Shown here one piece after another: positions 1 through 8,388 of a DNA stretch of 64,000 nucleotides (its first letter is position 1; each line of letters starts with the position of its first letter). Position numbers and translations under genes: made by a program. The stretch is taken from positions 186,001 to 250,000 of the forward strand of contig CAUQMS010000003.1 in assembly GCA_963519305.1 (NCBI GenBank), written 5' to 3'. The DNA is from Ewingella sp963519305 (lineage in GTDB: Bacteria; Pseudomonadota; Gammaproteobacteria; Enterobacterales; Enterobacteriaceae). Under the pieces are notes generated by a model that was not told the origin of the DNA, did no database searches, and saw nothing but the letters and a program-made list of their open reading frames with translations.

Positions 1-371
1 TTAGAGTAAAAACCGCCAATAGTGTAAGCGAAGCGTAATGACTTCGCTTAGCATTTACAGTTGTACTTATCTATTTTGCCCAAGAAAACCAAGGCGATCG
101 CATAATTTATATGCAAAGTATGAAATAAAAATGACTAAAAGAATTTCCTTACCCGCTCAGCCCACGTCCTGCAAGGCTTCAAAGTAGAAATCCCTCAAGT
201 GAGTCATTGATATGTCTTAAAAAATGGGAGGACGGTAGAGGAAATTTTTGTAATGCCAAACTACGCTTATTAATAGATGAGAGACTCCACCTGAGGCGCT
301 TCCCAACCCGCGGATATCAGGCAGACCATTTTATTTGCGTTCTGTCAGTCCAAAAATGGGTTTCTGCAAGT
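1..371. other. Non-coding region upstream of yeaG
   Basis: No credible gene is seen here. A short open frame starting near 207 has no homology I recognise, runs across the yeaG start and has no ribosome-binding site. A stem-loop with a 9-bp perfect stem (25-33 with 42-50) lies near the left edge; it lacks a T-tract, so it may be the end of an upstream transcript or simply a hairpin. The rest is AT-rich leader and promoter DNA for yeaG. Confidence 0.5.
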
Positions 372-387
372 TGGCATAAGGGTTGCT
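372..387 (+). promoter_or_regulatory. Sigma-54 promoter (-24/-12) of yeaGH
   Basis: The sequence TGGCATAAGGGTTGCT matches the RpoN consensus TGGCACGRNNNTTGCW at the invariant GG and GC positions with exact spacing. Transcription would begin near 398, giving a leader of about 75 nt before the yeaG ATG. In E. coli yeaGH is known to belong to the NtrC/RpoN nitrogen-starvation regulon, so the element fits the gene. I did not find a clear NtrC binding site upstream. Confidence 0.75.
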
Positions 388-474
388 GTACTGAGATGGG
401 GAGCTTTCCTCCGGGAGCAGATAGATTCCTAACGCTCTCATTTACCTGTGCTAATAACGAAGGACGGGCATCGT

Positions 475-2409
475 ATGAACATATTTGACCACTATCGCCA
501 GCGCTATGAGGCTGCCAAGGACGAAGAGTTCACACTTCAGGAATTCCTTACCATTGCTAAGCAGGATCGCAGTGCGTACGTTAACGCTGCGGAACGTCTG
601 CTGATGGCAATCGGTGAACCAGTAATGGTAGATACCGCGCTTGAACCACGCCTGTCGCGTTTATTCTCTAACCGGGTTGTCGCCCGTTATCCTGCGTTTG
701 AAGAGTTTTATGGTATGGAAGACGCTATCGAACAGATAGTTTCCTACCTGAAACATGCCGCGCAAGGACTGGAAGAAAAGAAACAAATCCTCTATTTACT
801 GGGCCCGGTGGGCGGTGGTAAATCCTCCCTGGCTGAACGCCTGAAAGCGCTGATGCAGCGTGTTCCTATCTACGTGCTGAGTGCTAATGGTGATCGCAGT
901 CCGGTGAATGATCACCCGCTGTGCCTGTTCAATCCACAGGAAGATGCCACTATTCTTGAAAAAGAGTACAACATCCCAACCCGCTATCTCGGCACCATTA
1001 TGTCCCCGTGGGCCGCTAAACGCTTGCACGAATTCGGCGGGGATATTACCAAATTCAAAGTCATCAAAGTCTGGCCGTCGATCCTTGAACAAATCGCCAT
1101 CGCGAAAACAGAGCCCGGCGATGAGAACAATCAGGACATCTCCGCGCTGGTGGGTAAAGTGGATATCCGTAAACTGGAAAACCATGCGCAAAACGATCCA
1201 GATGCTTACGGTTATTCCGGTGCCTTGTGCCGGGCCAACCAAGGGGTGATGGAGTTCGTCGAGATGTTCAAAGCGCCGATCAAAGTCCTCCATCCGCTGC
1301 TGACAGCGACACAGGAAGGGAACTACAACGGTACCGAGGGGATCTCTGCCCTACCGTTTAACGGCATTATTCTGGCGCACTCCAATGAATCCGAATGGGT
1401 GACGTTCCGTAATAACAAGAATAATGAAGCTTTCCTCGACCGCGTTTATATCGTCAAAGTGCCTTACTGCCTGCGCGTGTCGGAAGAGATGAAAATTTAC
1501 GACAAATTGCTTAGCAACAGTGAACTGGTACATGCCCCTTGTGCGCCAGGCACGCTGGAAACGCTGGCACGGTTCTCCATTCTGTCCCGACTTAAAGTGC
1601 CGGAAAACTCCAGCAGCTATTCCAAAATGCGGGTGTATGACGGTGAAAGCCTGAAAGACACTGATCCTAAAGCCAAGTCGTATCAGGAGTATCGCGACTA
1701 CGCCGGAGTGGATGAAGGGATGAATGGGCTGTCGACACGTTTTGCCTTCAAAATCCTGTCGCGGGTGTTCAACTTCGACCACGCCGAAGTGGCAGCTAAC
1801 CCGGTTCATCTGTTCTATGTACTGGAACAGCAAATCGAGCGCGAGCAGTTCCCGCAGGACATCGCGGAGAAATACCTCGAGCACCTGAAAGGTTACCTGA
1901 TCCCGAAATATGCTGAGTTTATCGGCAAAGAGATTCAGACCGCTTATCTGGAATCCTACTCGGAATACGGCCAGAACATTTTCGACCGTTATGTTACCTA
2001 CGCCGATTTCTGGATCCAGGATCAGGAATACCGTGACCCAGATACCGGCCAGCTGTTTGACCGTGAGGCGCTGAATGCCGAGCTGGAAAAAATCGAGAAA
2101 CCGGCCGGGATCAGCAATCCGAAGGACTTCCGCAACGAGATTGTGAACTTCGTGTTGCGCGCCCGTGCGCAAAACAGCGGACGGAATCCAAACTGGACCA
2201 GCTACGAGAAACTGCGCACGGTGATTGAGAAAAAAATGTTCTCAAATACCGAGGAATTACTGCCAGTTATCTCGTTTAACGCCAAAACGTCGACCGATGA
2301 GCAGAAGAAACACGATGACTTTGTCGACAGAATGATGGAGAAAGGATATACACGCAAACAGGTTCGTCTGCTGTGTGAATGGTATCTGCGCGTAAGAAAA
2401 TCCTCATAG
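475..2409 (+). CDS. yeaG: Serine protein kinase YeaG (PrkA family)
   Basis: The 644-residue protein is nearly collinear with E. coli YeaG. It has an N-terminal AAA-like domain with Walker A GPVGGGKS at residues 110-117 and the C-terminal PrkA kinase region. The family are cytoplasmic Ser/Thr kinases linked to sustained nitrogen starvation, stationary phase and general stress. The start was set at 475 because the protein then begins MNIFDHYRQRYEAAKDEEF as in E. coli, although an in-frame ATG lies nine codons upstream. It is followed 34 bp later by yeaH, forming the usual two-gene operon behind the sigma-54 promoter at 372. Substrates are not established with certainty. Confidence 0.96.
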   Translation: MNIFDHYRQRYEAAKDEEFTLQEFLTIAKQDRSAYVNAAERLLMAIGEPVMVDTALEPRLSRLFSNRVVARYPAFEEFYGMEDAIEQIVSYLKHAAQGLEEKKQILYLLGPVGGGKSSLAERLKALMQRVPIYVLSANGDRSPVNDHPLCLFNPQEDATILEKEYNIPTRYLGTIMSPWAAKRLHEFGGDITKFKVIKVWPSILEQIAIAKTEPGDENNQDISALVGKVDIRKLENHAQNDPDAYGYSGALCRANQGVMEFVEMFKAPIKVLHPLLTATQEGNYNGTEGISALPFNGIILAHSNESEWVTFRNNKNNEAFLDRVYIVKVPYCLRVSEEMKIYDKLLSNSELVHAPCAPGTLETLARFSILSRLKVPENSSSYSKMRVYDGESLKDTDPKAKSYQEYRDYAGVDEGMNGLSTRFAFKILSRVFNFDHAEVAANPVHLFYVLEQQIEREQFPQDIAEKYLEHLKGYLIPKYAEFIGKEIQTAYLESYSEYGQNIFDRYVTYADFWIQDQEYRDPDTGQLFDREALNAELEKIEKPAGISNPKDFRNEIVNFVLRARAQNSGRNPNWTSYEKLRTVIEKKMFSNTEELLPVISFNAKTSTDEQKKHDDFVDRMMEKGYTRKQVRLLCEWYLRVRKSS

Positions 2410-2443
2410 CAGAGGATCGATGGCAACGTCGTTTGGGGGAAAT

Positions 2444-3718
2444 ATGACGTACTTTATTGACCGTCGGCTGAATGGCAAGAATAAAAGCGCGGTTAACCGC
2501 CAGCGCTTTTTGCGCCGCTATAAGTCGCAAATCAAACAGTCGATTGCCGAGGCCATTAACAAGCGTTCGGTTACCGACGTGGACAGTGGGGAGTCCGTCT
2601 CGATCCCCATTGAAGATATCAACGAGCCTATGTTCCATCAGGGTCGCGGTGGCTTACGTCACCGCGTTCATCCGGGTAACGATCACTTCGTGCAGAATGA
2701 TCGTATCGAGCGGCCACCAGGTGGAGGTGGCGGCGGTAGCGGTCAGGGTGACGCCAGTAAAGATGGCGAAGGTCAGGATGAGTTCTCATTCCAGATTTCC
2801 AAAGACGAATACCTGGATCTGTTGTTCGAAGATCTGGCGCTGCCGAATCTGCAAAAAAATCAGTACCGGCAGCTGACCGAATATAAAACCCACCGTTCCG
2901 GTTATACCTCCAACGGTGTACCGGCGAATATTAGTGTTGTCCGCTCACTGCAAAACTCCCTCGCCCGCCGCACGGCGATGACCGCAGGGAAAAAACGGGA
3001 GTTGCGCGCACTGGAATCCACGCTGACCGAGGTGGAGAACAGCGAGCCTGCGCAACTGTTGGAAGAGGAACGGCTGCGCAAAGAGATTGCCGAGTTGCGG
3101 CAGAAAATTGCCAAAACGCCGTTTATCGACACTTTCGATTTACGCTACAAAAATTATGAACGTCGCCCTGAGCCTTCCAGTCAGGCGGTGATGTTCTGTC
3201 TGATGGACGTCTCTGGCTCCATGGATCAGGCAACCAAATATATGGCCAAGCGTTTCTATATTCTGCTCTATCTCTTCCTGAGCAGAACCTATAAGAACGT
3301 GGACGTGGTCTACATCCGTCACCATACGCAGGCTAAAGAAGTGGATGAACAGGAGTTCTTCTACTCGCAGGAAACCGGCGGCACCATTGTGTCGAGTGCG
3401 CTTAAGCTAATGGATGAAGTGATTCAGGAGCGCTATGACCCGGCAGTATGGAATATTTATGCTGCACAAGCATCCGATGGCGATAACTGGGCTGATGATT
3501 CGCCGTTGTGTCATCAGGTTCTGGCGCAGAAACTGCTGCCGATAGTGCGTTATTACAGTTACATAGAAATAACCCGCCGTGCTCACCAGACGTTATGGCG
3601 GGAGTATGAAGTCTTGCAGGAGAAATTCGGCAATTTCGCCATGCAACATATCCGCGAACCGGAAGATATTTACCCGGTATTCCGTGAATTATTCCATAGG
3701 CAGACGGTCGAGAACTAA
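2444..3718 (+). CDS. yeaH: YeaH, DUF444 VWA-like protein
   Basis: The 424-residue protein matches E. coli YeaH throughout. A conserved N-terminal segment (MTYFIDRRLNGKNKS) is followed by a glycine-rich linker near residues 93-99, a coiled segment rich in Glu and Arg near 184-222, and a von Willebrand A-like domain with the MIDAS motif DVSGS at 255-259. The start at 2444 has a GGGGGAA ribosome-binding site; the in-frame ATG at 2420 gives an N-terminal extension not seen in the family. YeaH is co-transcribed with yeaG and is thought to act with YeaG and the SpoVR-like YcgB, whose gene lies only 6.5 kb away here. Its molecular role is unknown. Confidence 0.95.
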   Translation: MTYFIDRRLNGKNKSAVNRQRFLRRYKSQIKQSIAEAINKRSVTDVDSGESVSIPIEDINEPMFHQGRGGLRHRVHPGNDHFVQNDRIERPPGGGGGGSGQGDASKDGEGQDEFSFQISKDEYLDLLFEDLALPNLQKNQYRQLTEYKTHRSGYTSNGVPANISVVRSLQNSLARRTAMTAGKKRELRALESTLTEVENSEPAQLLEEERLRKEIAELRQKIAKTPFIDTFDLRYKNYERRPEPSSQAVMFCLMDVSGSMDQATKYMAKRFYILLYLFLSRTYKNVDVVYIRHHTQAKEVDEQEFFYSQETGGTIVSSALKLMDEVIQERYDPAVWNIYAAQASDGDNWADDSPLCHQVLAQKLLPIVRYYSYIEITRRAHQTLWREYEVLQEKFGNFAMQHIREPEDIYPVFRELFHRQTVEN

Positions 3719-3772
3719 ACCTTATTTTTAGTGCAGATTTGAGTCGTAAAAATATTCCGGCCTTAACAACAA

Positions 3773-3805
3773 AAAGCCAGCTGAGTTATCAGCTGGCTTT
3801 CTTTT
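3773..3805. terminator. Bidirectional terminator, yeaH / ydiY
   Basis: A 12-bp perfect stem (3773-3784 with 3789-3800, loop GTTA) is followed by CTTTTT on the plus strand and preceded by an A-run, so it can serve both converging genes. Confidence 0.85.
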
Positions 3806-3840
3806 TACTTAATATTGCGCTTACCGCACAGGGAATGAAA

Positions 3841-4605
3841 TTACATTCCGTAGACCAGGTTAATCGAGGTCACTGTATCGGTTTTATCCGGCGCGCTGGC
3901 TGGCGGCTGGGTGTTATAGGTTACGTCATAAGCCAGTTTCAGCGAGAAATGGCTGTTGATCGCCACTTTCAAGGCAGTCTCTGAGTTGTAGGTGGTTTCA
4001 TCGTTCGCTAATACAGAGAAGGCCTGAGTAAACTGAGCCGTATCACTGATTTTATAGCCGTAAACGCCTGAGCCATAAGCCAGAGCACGTGTCGTGTTTC
4101 CGCCCTGCTCAAACTCGTCGTGACGAACACCCGGACCCGCTTCCAGATTCAGCGTATGTACCGGGCCGTTCCAGATCTGACGACCATAACCTACCGTCCC
4201 GACATCACGCGCACGGTAACCGTTGTAACGGTCGCTGAGCCAGCTACCCTGGCCAAAGATGTAGTTGCTGTCATCAAGGTTGTAACGGCTACGGGCACCA
4301 GCCTGATACTTCTCGGAAGAACGCACACCTGATGACGACGTATTACGGGCTGAACCCCAGATACTGTTAGCAGTATTGGTGTTGAACCAGGTCATGGTGG
4401 TGTCAGCACTCAGGGAGGAGTTACTGGTGTTACCGGTTTGCGCCGTGTAACCAGCCTGAACGTTGCCTTCGAAGGGTTTTTTAGCCGTGGACGGATCGTC
4501 CAGTACGGTAAAAATGGTGGTGTCTGCAAGGCTTGAGATACTGAACAACGCTGCACCGCATACTACGGCGTAAGCGGGTAAACGACGTACAACCTGAAAA
4601 AACAT
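3841..4605 (-). CDS. ydiY: YdiY family outer-membrane protein (DUF481)
   Basis: The 254-residue protein has a Sec signal peptide (hydrophobic stretch about residues 11-26, ending SSLADT) and then aligns along its full length with E. coli YdiY, including the motifs FEGNVQAGYTAQTGNT, GQGSWLSDRYNGYRARD and GPVHTLNLEAGPGVR. DUF481 proteins are predicted small beta-barrels of the outer membrane, and the alternating hydrophobic pattern and the final aromatic/hydrophobic residues (NLVYGM) fit that. The start has a GGGGAAG ribosome-binding site. E. coli YdiY is reported as acid-induced, but its function is unknown. The gene is monocistronic and converges on yeaH. Confidence 0.9.
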   Translation of the reverse strand: MFFQVVRRLPAYAVVCGAALFSISSLADTTIFTVLDDPSTAKKPFEGNVQAGYTAQTGNTSNSSLSADTTMTWFNTNTANSIWGSARNTSSSGVRSSEKYQAGARSRYNLDDSNYIFGQGSWLSDRYNGYRARDVGTVGYGRQIWNGPVHTLNLEAGPGVRHDEFEQGGNTTRALAYGSGVYGYKISDTAQFTQAFSVLANDETTYNSETALKVAINSHFSLKLAYDVTYNTQPPASAPDKTDTVTSINLVYGM

Positions 4606-5070
4606 TTTGCTTCCCCAATAGACTTAAGGCAAATAACACGCAAAGACGTTAGCGCTTTACTCAAATTAATAGCACTCATCGAAATAATTCTGCCTTTCAT
4701 TAAGTTCCCTTAACCAAGCCTGGCAACTCCCTTCGATGACACACGGACTCATTCTAACAATAAAAAACTCGAACAAATATACAGCACCTTGAGGCCAATA
4801 TCCTTTTAAAACGGGACTTTTTAGACTGTTCCGAGTGACAGTTATTTTCTGAAAAGAAAACAACCGCAATCCTTACACTGTGTTTACCCGTTCTTTAGCG
4901 CCAGCCCGAATAAAGCTGACGCGCTTATTTCACCGCTTTCACTGCGCAGATTTCGGCCGAACCCTCAGCGCCTTCTTGTCCTTTTCGGCGCAGCGAGTTA
5001 GCTTTAGACCAGTTGATAACATCTTATTGCACCGCGAGGTCCTCGCAGGTTGCCTTCAGGAGGAGTGGTC
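4606..5070. other. Divergent intergenic region ydiY / nadE
   Basis: This 465-bp stretch carries the promoters of the two divergent genes, but I could not pick out convincing -35/-10 pairs or operators. In E. coli the divergent neighbour of nadE is osmE; no osmE-like frame is present here. The short open frames in it have no homology I recognise. Confidence 0.5.
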
Positions 5071-5901
5071 ATGGCTTTACAACAAGAGATTATTCAGGCT
5101 CTGCACGTTAAACCGCACATCGATGCTGCACAGGAAGTTCGCGTGAGCGTCGATTTTCTAAAAAATTACCTGCTGGCCCATCCCTTTATCAAGTCACTGG
5201 TGCTGGGCATCAGCGGCGGGCAGGATTCTACTCTCACCGGTAAACTTTGCCAAACGGCAATTAGTGAATTACGTGCGGAAACTTCGGACAGCAGCTACCA
5301 GTTCATTGCCGTGCGTTTACCCTACGGTGTGCAGGCTGACGAGTCCGACTGTGTGGACGCCATCGACTTTATTAAACCCGATCAAGTTCTTACTGTGAAT
5401 ATCAAAGACGCAGTGCTGGCAAGTGAAGCCACGTTGCGCGCGATTGACATAGAATTAAGCGACTTTATCAAGGGAAATGAAAAAGCACGTGAGCGCATGA
5501 AAGCGCAGTACAGCATCGCAGGCATGAAGAAAGGCGTGGTGGTCGGCACGGACCACGCGGCAGAGGCGGTGACCGGATTCTTCACCAAATACGGCGACGG
5601 CGGCACTGATATCAATCCGCTATTTCGTCTGAATAAACGTCAGGGTAAAGCCCTTCTGCACTACCTCGGCTGTCCGGCACATTTATACACCAAAGCGCCG
5701 ACAGCGGATTTAGAAGAGGACCGCCCTTCACTGCCGGACGAAGTCGCCCTTGGTGTCACCTACGAGCTGATTGATGATTACCTCGAAGGCAAAAAAATCG
5801 ACGACAAATCGGCCGCCATCATTGAAGGCTGGTACACCCGTACCGAGCATAAGCGCCAGCCGCCGGTTACGGTATTTGACGATTTCTGGAAGAAAAAATA
5901 A
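5071..5901 (+). CDS. nadE: NH3-dependent NAD(+) synthetase
   Basis: NadE converts nicotinic acid adenine dinucleotide, ATP and ammonia to NAD+, the last step of NAD synthesis, in the cytoplasm as a homodimer. The 276-residue protein has the PP-loop ATP pyrophosphatase motif SGGQDS at residues 48-53, the VVVGTDHAAEAVTGFFTKYGDGG segment that helps bind substrate, and the family C-terminus EHKRQPPVTVFDDFWKK. There is no N-terminal glutaminase domain, so it is the ammonia-only enterobacterial type. The start at 5071 lies behind a strong AGGAGGAG at 5058-5065; an upstream in-frame ATG at 5050 would include that site in the coding region and is rejected. Confidence 0.97.
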   Translation: MALQQEIIQALHVKPHIDAAQEVRVSVDFLKNYLLAHPFIKSLVLGISGGQDSTLTGKLCQTAISELRAETSDSSYQFIAVRLPYGVQADESDCVDAIDFIKPDQVLTVNIKDAVLASEATLRAIDIELSDFIKGNEKARERMKAQYSIAGMKKGVVVGTDHAAEAVTGFFTKYGDGGTDINPLFRLNKRQGKALLHYLGCPAHLYTKAPTADLEEDRPSLPDEVALGVTYELIDDYLEGKKIDDKSAAIIEGWYTRTEHKRQPPVTVFDDFWKKK

Positions 5902-5927
5902 CGTCAGATGAGAGCGCTAAACCTCAT

Positions 5928-5951
5928 GGGCACCGCGCTGGTGCCCTTTTT
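5928..5951 (+). terminator. nadE terminator
   Basis: A GC-rich 7-bp stem (GGGCACC with GGTGCCC, 5928-5946) is followed by TTTTT. Confidence 0.85.
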
Positions 5952-6038
5952 AAATAATTTTATCTCCAACTTTTAACAACCGCTTTCCATCCAGGGATGA
6001 AATCATTACCCTTAGCCTCCCTTCGAACACGGACTGTG

Positions 6039-7241
6039 ATGTTTTCTATGCAAAAATTCCTTTTCCTGCTGCTGAGCCTTGTCCTGCTGGGCCCCTTAGG
6101 GATTGATCTTTATCTCCCTGCCATCCCCGCTATCGCCCAGGGATTAAACAGTTCTGACGAGGTGATCCAGTCCTCCATTTCGCTGTTCATTCTGGTGATG
6201 GGATTAGGTCAGTTGATCGCCGGTCCGCTGGTTGACCGTTTTGGGCGCCGCCCGATGGCTATCATTGGCGTGGTGGTTTACCTGATTGGCGCGGCCGTGG
6301 CCGCCACTTCAGTGACACCATTCATGTTTATGCTTTCACGCGTGGTTCAGGGGCTCGCCGTCTGCTGTACGTCAGTGGTGATTTTCAGCGGCGTCCGTGA
6401 CCGCATGAGCGGTAACGACGCGGCGCGTGCCTATGGGTTTCTCAACGGCACGCTGAATATTATCCCGGCGCTGGCCCCGCTGATTGGCGGGCTGATCGCA
6501 CAGTATTATGGCTGGCGCGCCCCGTTCTGGGCGCTGTTCGGTTACACCATCGCGGTGCTTATCCTGATCCTGTTTAAACTGCCGGAAACCCGCCCGGCGG
6601 ACACACAATCGGGCGGCGCGTTGCCGTTTAAGCAATATGCGCGGATTTTGCTCAATAAGCGTTTCATTACTTTTGCCGCCGTCAATGCGGGCGCAATGGG
6701 CATGGCCCTGACCTATGTCTCACTCGCACCGACTGTACTGATGAGCCAGGCCGGTCTGACGCCGTTTGAATTCTCGTTGGTGTTTGGTGCCAACGGTTTC
6801 TGGATTATGGCGGTCAGCTTTATCGCCAACCGCATTATTCAGAAAGTGGGCAGACCGCTTTGTCTGGCAACCGGTGGGGTATTGATGTTTATGGGTTGTG
6901 CGGGTCTGATTGCCGGTTTAACGCTGGTGGCACCCGAAGCGCAGCACGCAACATGGCTGTATATGATTCCGGTTGCCAGCGCCTGTGCCGGTCTGGCATT
7001 CCTGATTGGACCGGCCACCAGCTATGCGCTGGAGCCATTCTCCAATGAAGCGGGCGTGGCATCGGCGTTAGTCGGTTCGGTACAGATGACGGGCGGCGCG
7101 CTGTTCGGTTTTATTGCGATGGCCCTGCCATTACAACCGAAGTTAAGTCTGGCGCTGGTGATGCTGGCGGGTGGCGTACTGGCCCTGCTCGCAAGGCGGG
7201 CAAGTAAAGCGTCGGCGGGCCGCCTGACCCGCCTCGGTTAA
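6039..7241 (+). CDS. Bcr/CflA-family drug efflux MFS transporter
   Basis: A 12-helix major facilitator protein of about 400 residues. TM1 starts at once (FLFLLLSLVLLGPLGIDLYLPAIPAIA), with the GxDxYLP pattern typical of the Bcr/CflA subgroup. Motif A in loop 2-3 reads GPLVDRFGRRP, and an RVVQGLAVCC motif follows in TM4. Such proteins are proton-coupled exporters of drugs and small metabolites in the inner membrane; the substrate here is unknown. The start is uncertain: an ATG at 5997 gives 14 extra residues, and one at 6048 would also be in keeping with the family, none with a strong ribosome-binding site. The gene converges on dadX with only 8 bp between the stops. Confidence 0.85.
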   Translation: MFSMQKFLFLLLSLVLLGPLGIDLYLPAIPAIAQGLNSSDEVIQSSISLFILVMGLGQLIAGPLVDRFGRRPMAIIGVVVYLIGAAVAATSVTPFMFMLSRVVQGLAVCCTSVVIFSGVRDRMSGNDAARAYGFLNGTLNIIPALAPLIGGLIAQYYGWRAPFWALFGYTIAVLILILFKLPETRPADTQSGGALPFKQYARILLNKRFITFAAVNAGAMGMALTYVSLAPTVLMSQAGLTPFEFSLVFGANGFWIMAVSFIANRIIQKVGRPLCLATGGVLMFMGCAGLIAGLTLVAPEAQHATWLYMIPVASACAGLAFLIGPATSYALEPFSNEAGVASALVGSVQMTGGALFGFIAMALPLQPKLSLALVMLAGGVLALLARRASKASAGRLTRLG

Positions 7242-7249
7242 TTTTTTCC

Positions 7250-8323
7250 TTACTCTGTCACTATGACAGGTACACGGGGCGCGAGTGCGGTCAGCAGCTC
7301 GTAGCCCAGTGTACCGGCTGCGGTGGCGACATCATCGACCGGCAGATTCCCCCCCCAAAGCTCAACGACCGAACCGATATCAGCCTGCGGGCAAGGTGTC
7401 AGGTCAACCATCATGACATCCATAGCAATTGTCCCCACCGCCACAGTACGCACGCCATCAATCCAGACCGGCGTACCCGTTGGCGCATGGCGCGGATAAC
7501 CGTCCGCATAACCGCAGGCCACGACACCAATACGATGTGCCTGTGCAGCGCGATACCGGCCACTATAGCCGACACGGTCACCGGCCTGTAGCGTCTGGCA
7601 GGCAATAATCTCACTGCGTAACGTCATTACCGGCCTCAGGCCACTGTCGGCGATATCCCGCCATTTTCCGCTGGGAGAAGCCCCATATAAAATAATGCCG
7701 GGACGGATCCAGTCAGCGTGGGTGTGCGGATACCACAGCGTCGCCGCCGAATTGGCCAGCGAGCGTGGCCCGGCAATGTTTTCCCCGGCAGCCAGAATCT
7801 GCTGCATCTGGCCGTCTACGCCTTCCGGACCATCGGCGTGAGCAAAATGGCTCATCAGCGTGAGCTCACCGACCTGTGGCAAGGCTTTCAACGTCTGCCA
7901 TACCGATTCGATACGTGCTGGCGGGAAACCAAACCGGTTCATACCGCTATTAATTTTCAGGTAGATGTTCACCGGCTGGCTGAGGACGGCATTTTTTAGT
8001 GCTTCAATTTGCCAGTCGCTGTGAACCATCGTGGTCAGGCAGTACTGGTCAATCAGCGTCAGATCCTGCGGGCTGAAAAACCCTTCCAGCAGCAATATCT
8101 GCCCCTGCCAGCCGGATTCACGCAGCAAAATGGCTTCGTTAAAATCCAGCAAAGCGAAGCCATCCGTAGCGGAAAGACTTTTCCATATACGGCTGAGGCC
8201 GTGGCCGTAGGCATTGGCCTTCACCACCGACCATATCTTGCTGCGCGGTGCAAATCCCCGGATAACCTGAAGATTTTGTGATAATGCAGAAAGTGACAAC
8301 GTAGCGGAAATCGGGCGAGGCAT
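7250..8323 (-). CDS. dadX: Catabolic alanine racemase
   Basis: A PLP-dependent racemase of fold type III that interconverts L- and D-alanine so that DadA can oxidise the D form. The 357-residue protein has the PLP-lysine motif SVVKANAYGHG (Lys35) and the family features KINSGMNRFGF, MSHFAHAD, RPGIILYGASP and GYADGYPRHAPTGTPV. It is closer to E. coli DadX than to Alr, and its position 65 bp downstream of dadA on the same strand marks it as the second gene of a dadAX operon. Confidence 0.95.
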   Translation of the reverse strand: MPRPISATLSLSALSQNLQVIRGFAPRSKIWSVVKANAYGHGLSRIWKSLSATDGFALLDFNEAILLRESGWQGQILLLEGFFSPQDLTLIDQYCLTTMVHSDWQIEALKNAVLSQPVNIYLKINSGMNRFGFPPARIESVWQTLKALPQVGELTLMSHFAHADGPEGVDGQMQQILAAGENIAGPRSLANSAATLWYPHTHADWIRPGIILYGASPSGKWRDIADSGLRPVMTLRSEIIACQTLQAGDRVGYSGRYRAAQAHRIGVVACGYADGYPRHAPTGTPVWIDGVRTVAVGTIAMDVMMVDLTPCPQADIGSVVELWGGNLPVDDVATAAGTLGYELLTALAPRVPVIVTE

Positions 8324-8388
8324 AGTGACTCCGGTAGCACCTCAGGCACACGTAATACCTGAGGTGAGACGACAAAGAGGAAACCGGA

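Noticed and set aside
207..488. A 93-residue open frame upstream of yeaG
   Set aside because: It overlaps the yeaG start and the sigma-54 promoter, lacks a ribosome-binding site and shows no recognisable domain.
1351..2172. A 273-residue frame antisense to yeaG
   Set aside because: It mirrors the codon pattern of yeaG on the opposite strand and has no domain; a shadow frame.
4880..5146. An 88-residue frame upstream of and overlapping nadE
   Set aside because: Ends inside nadE in another frame; no homology and no ribosome-binding site.
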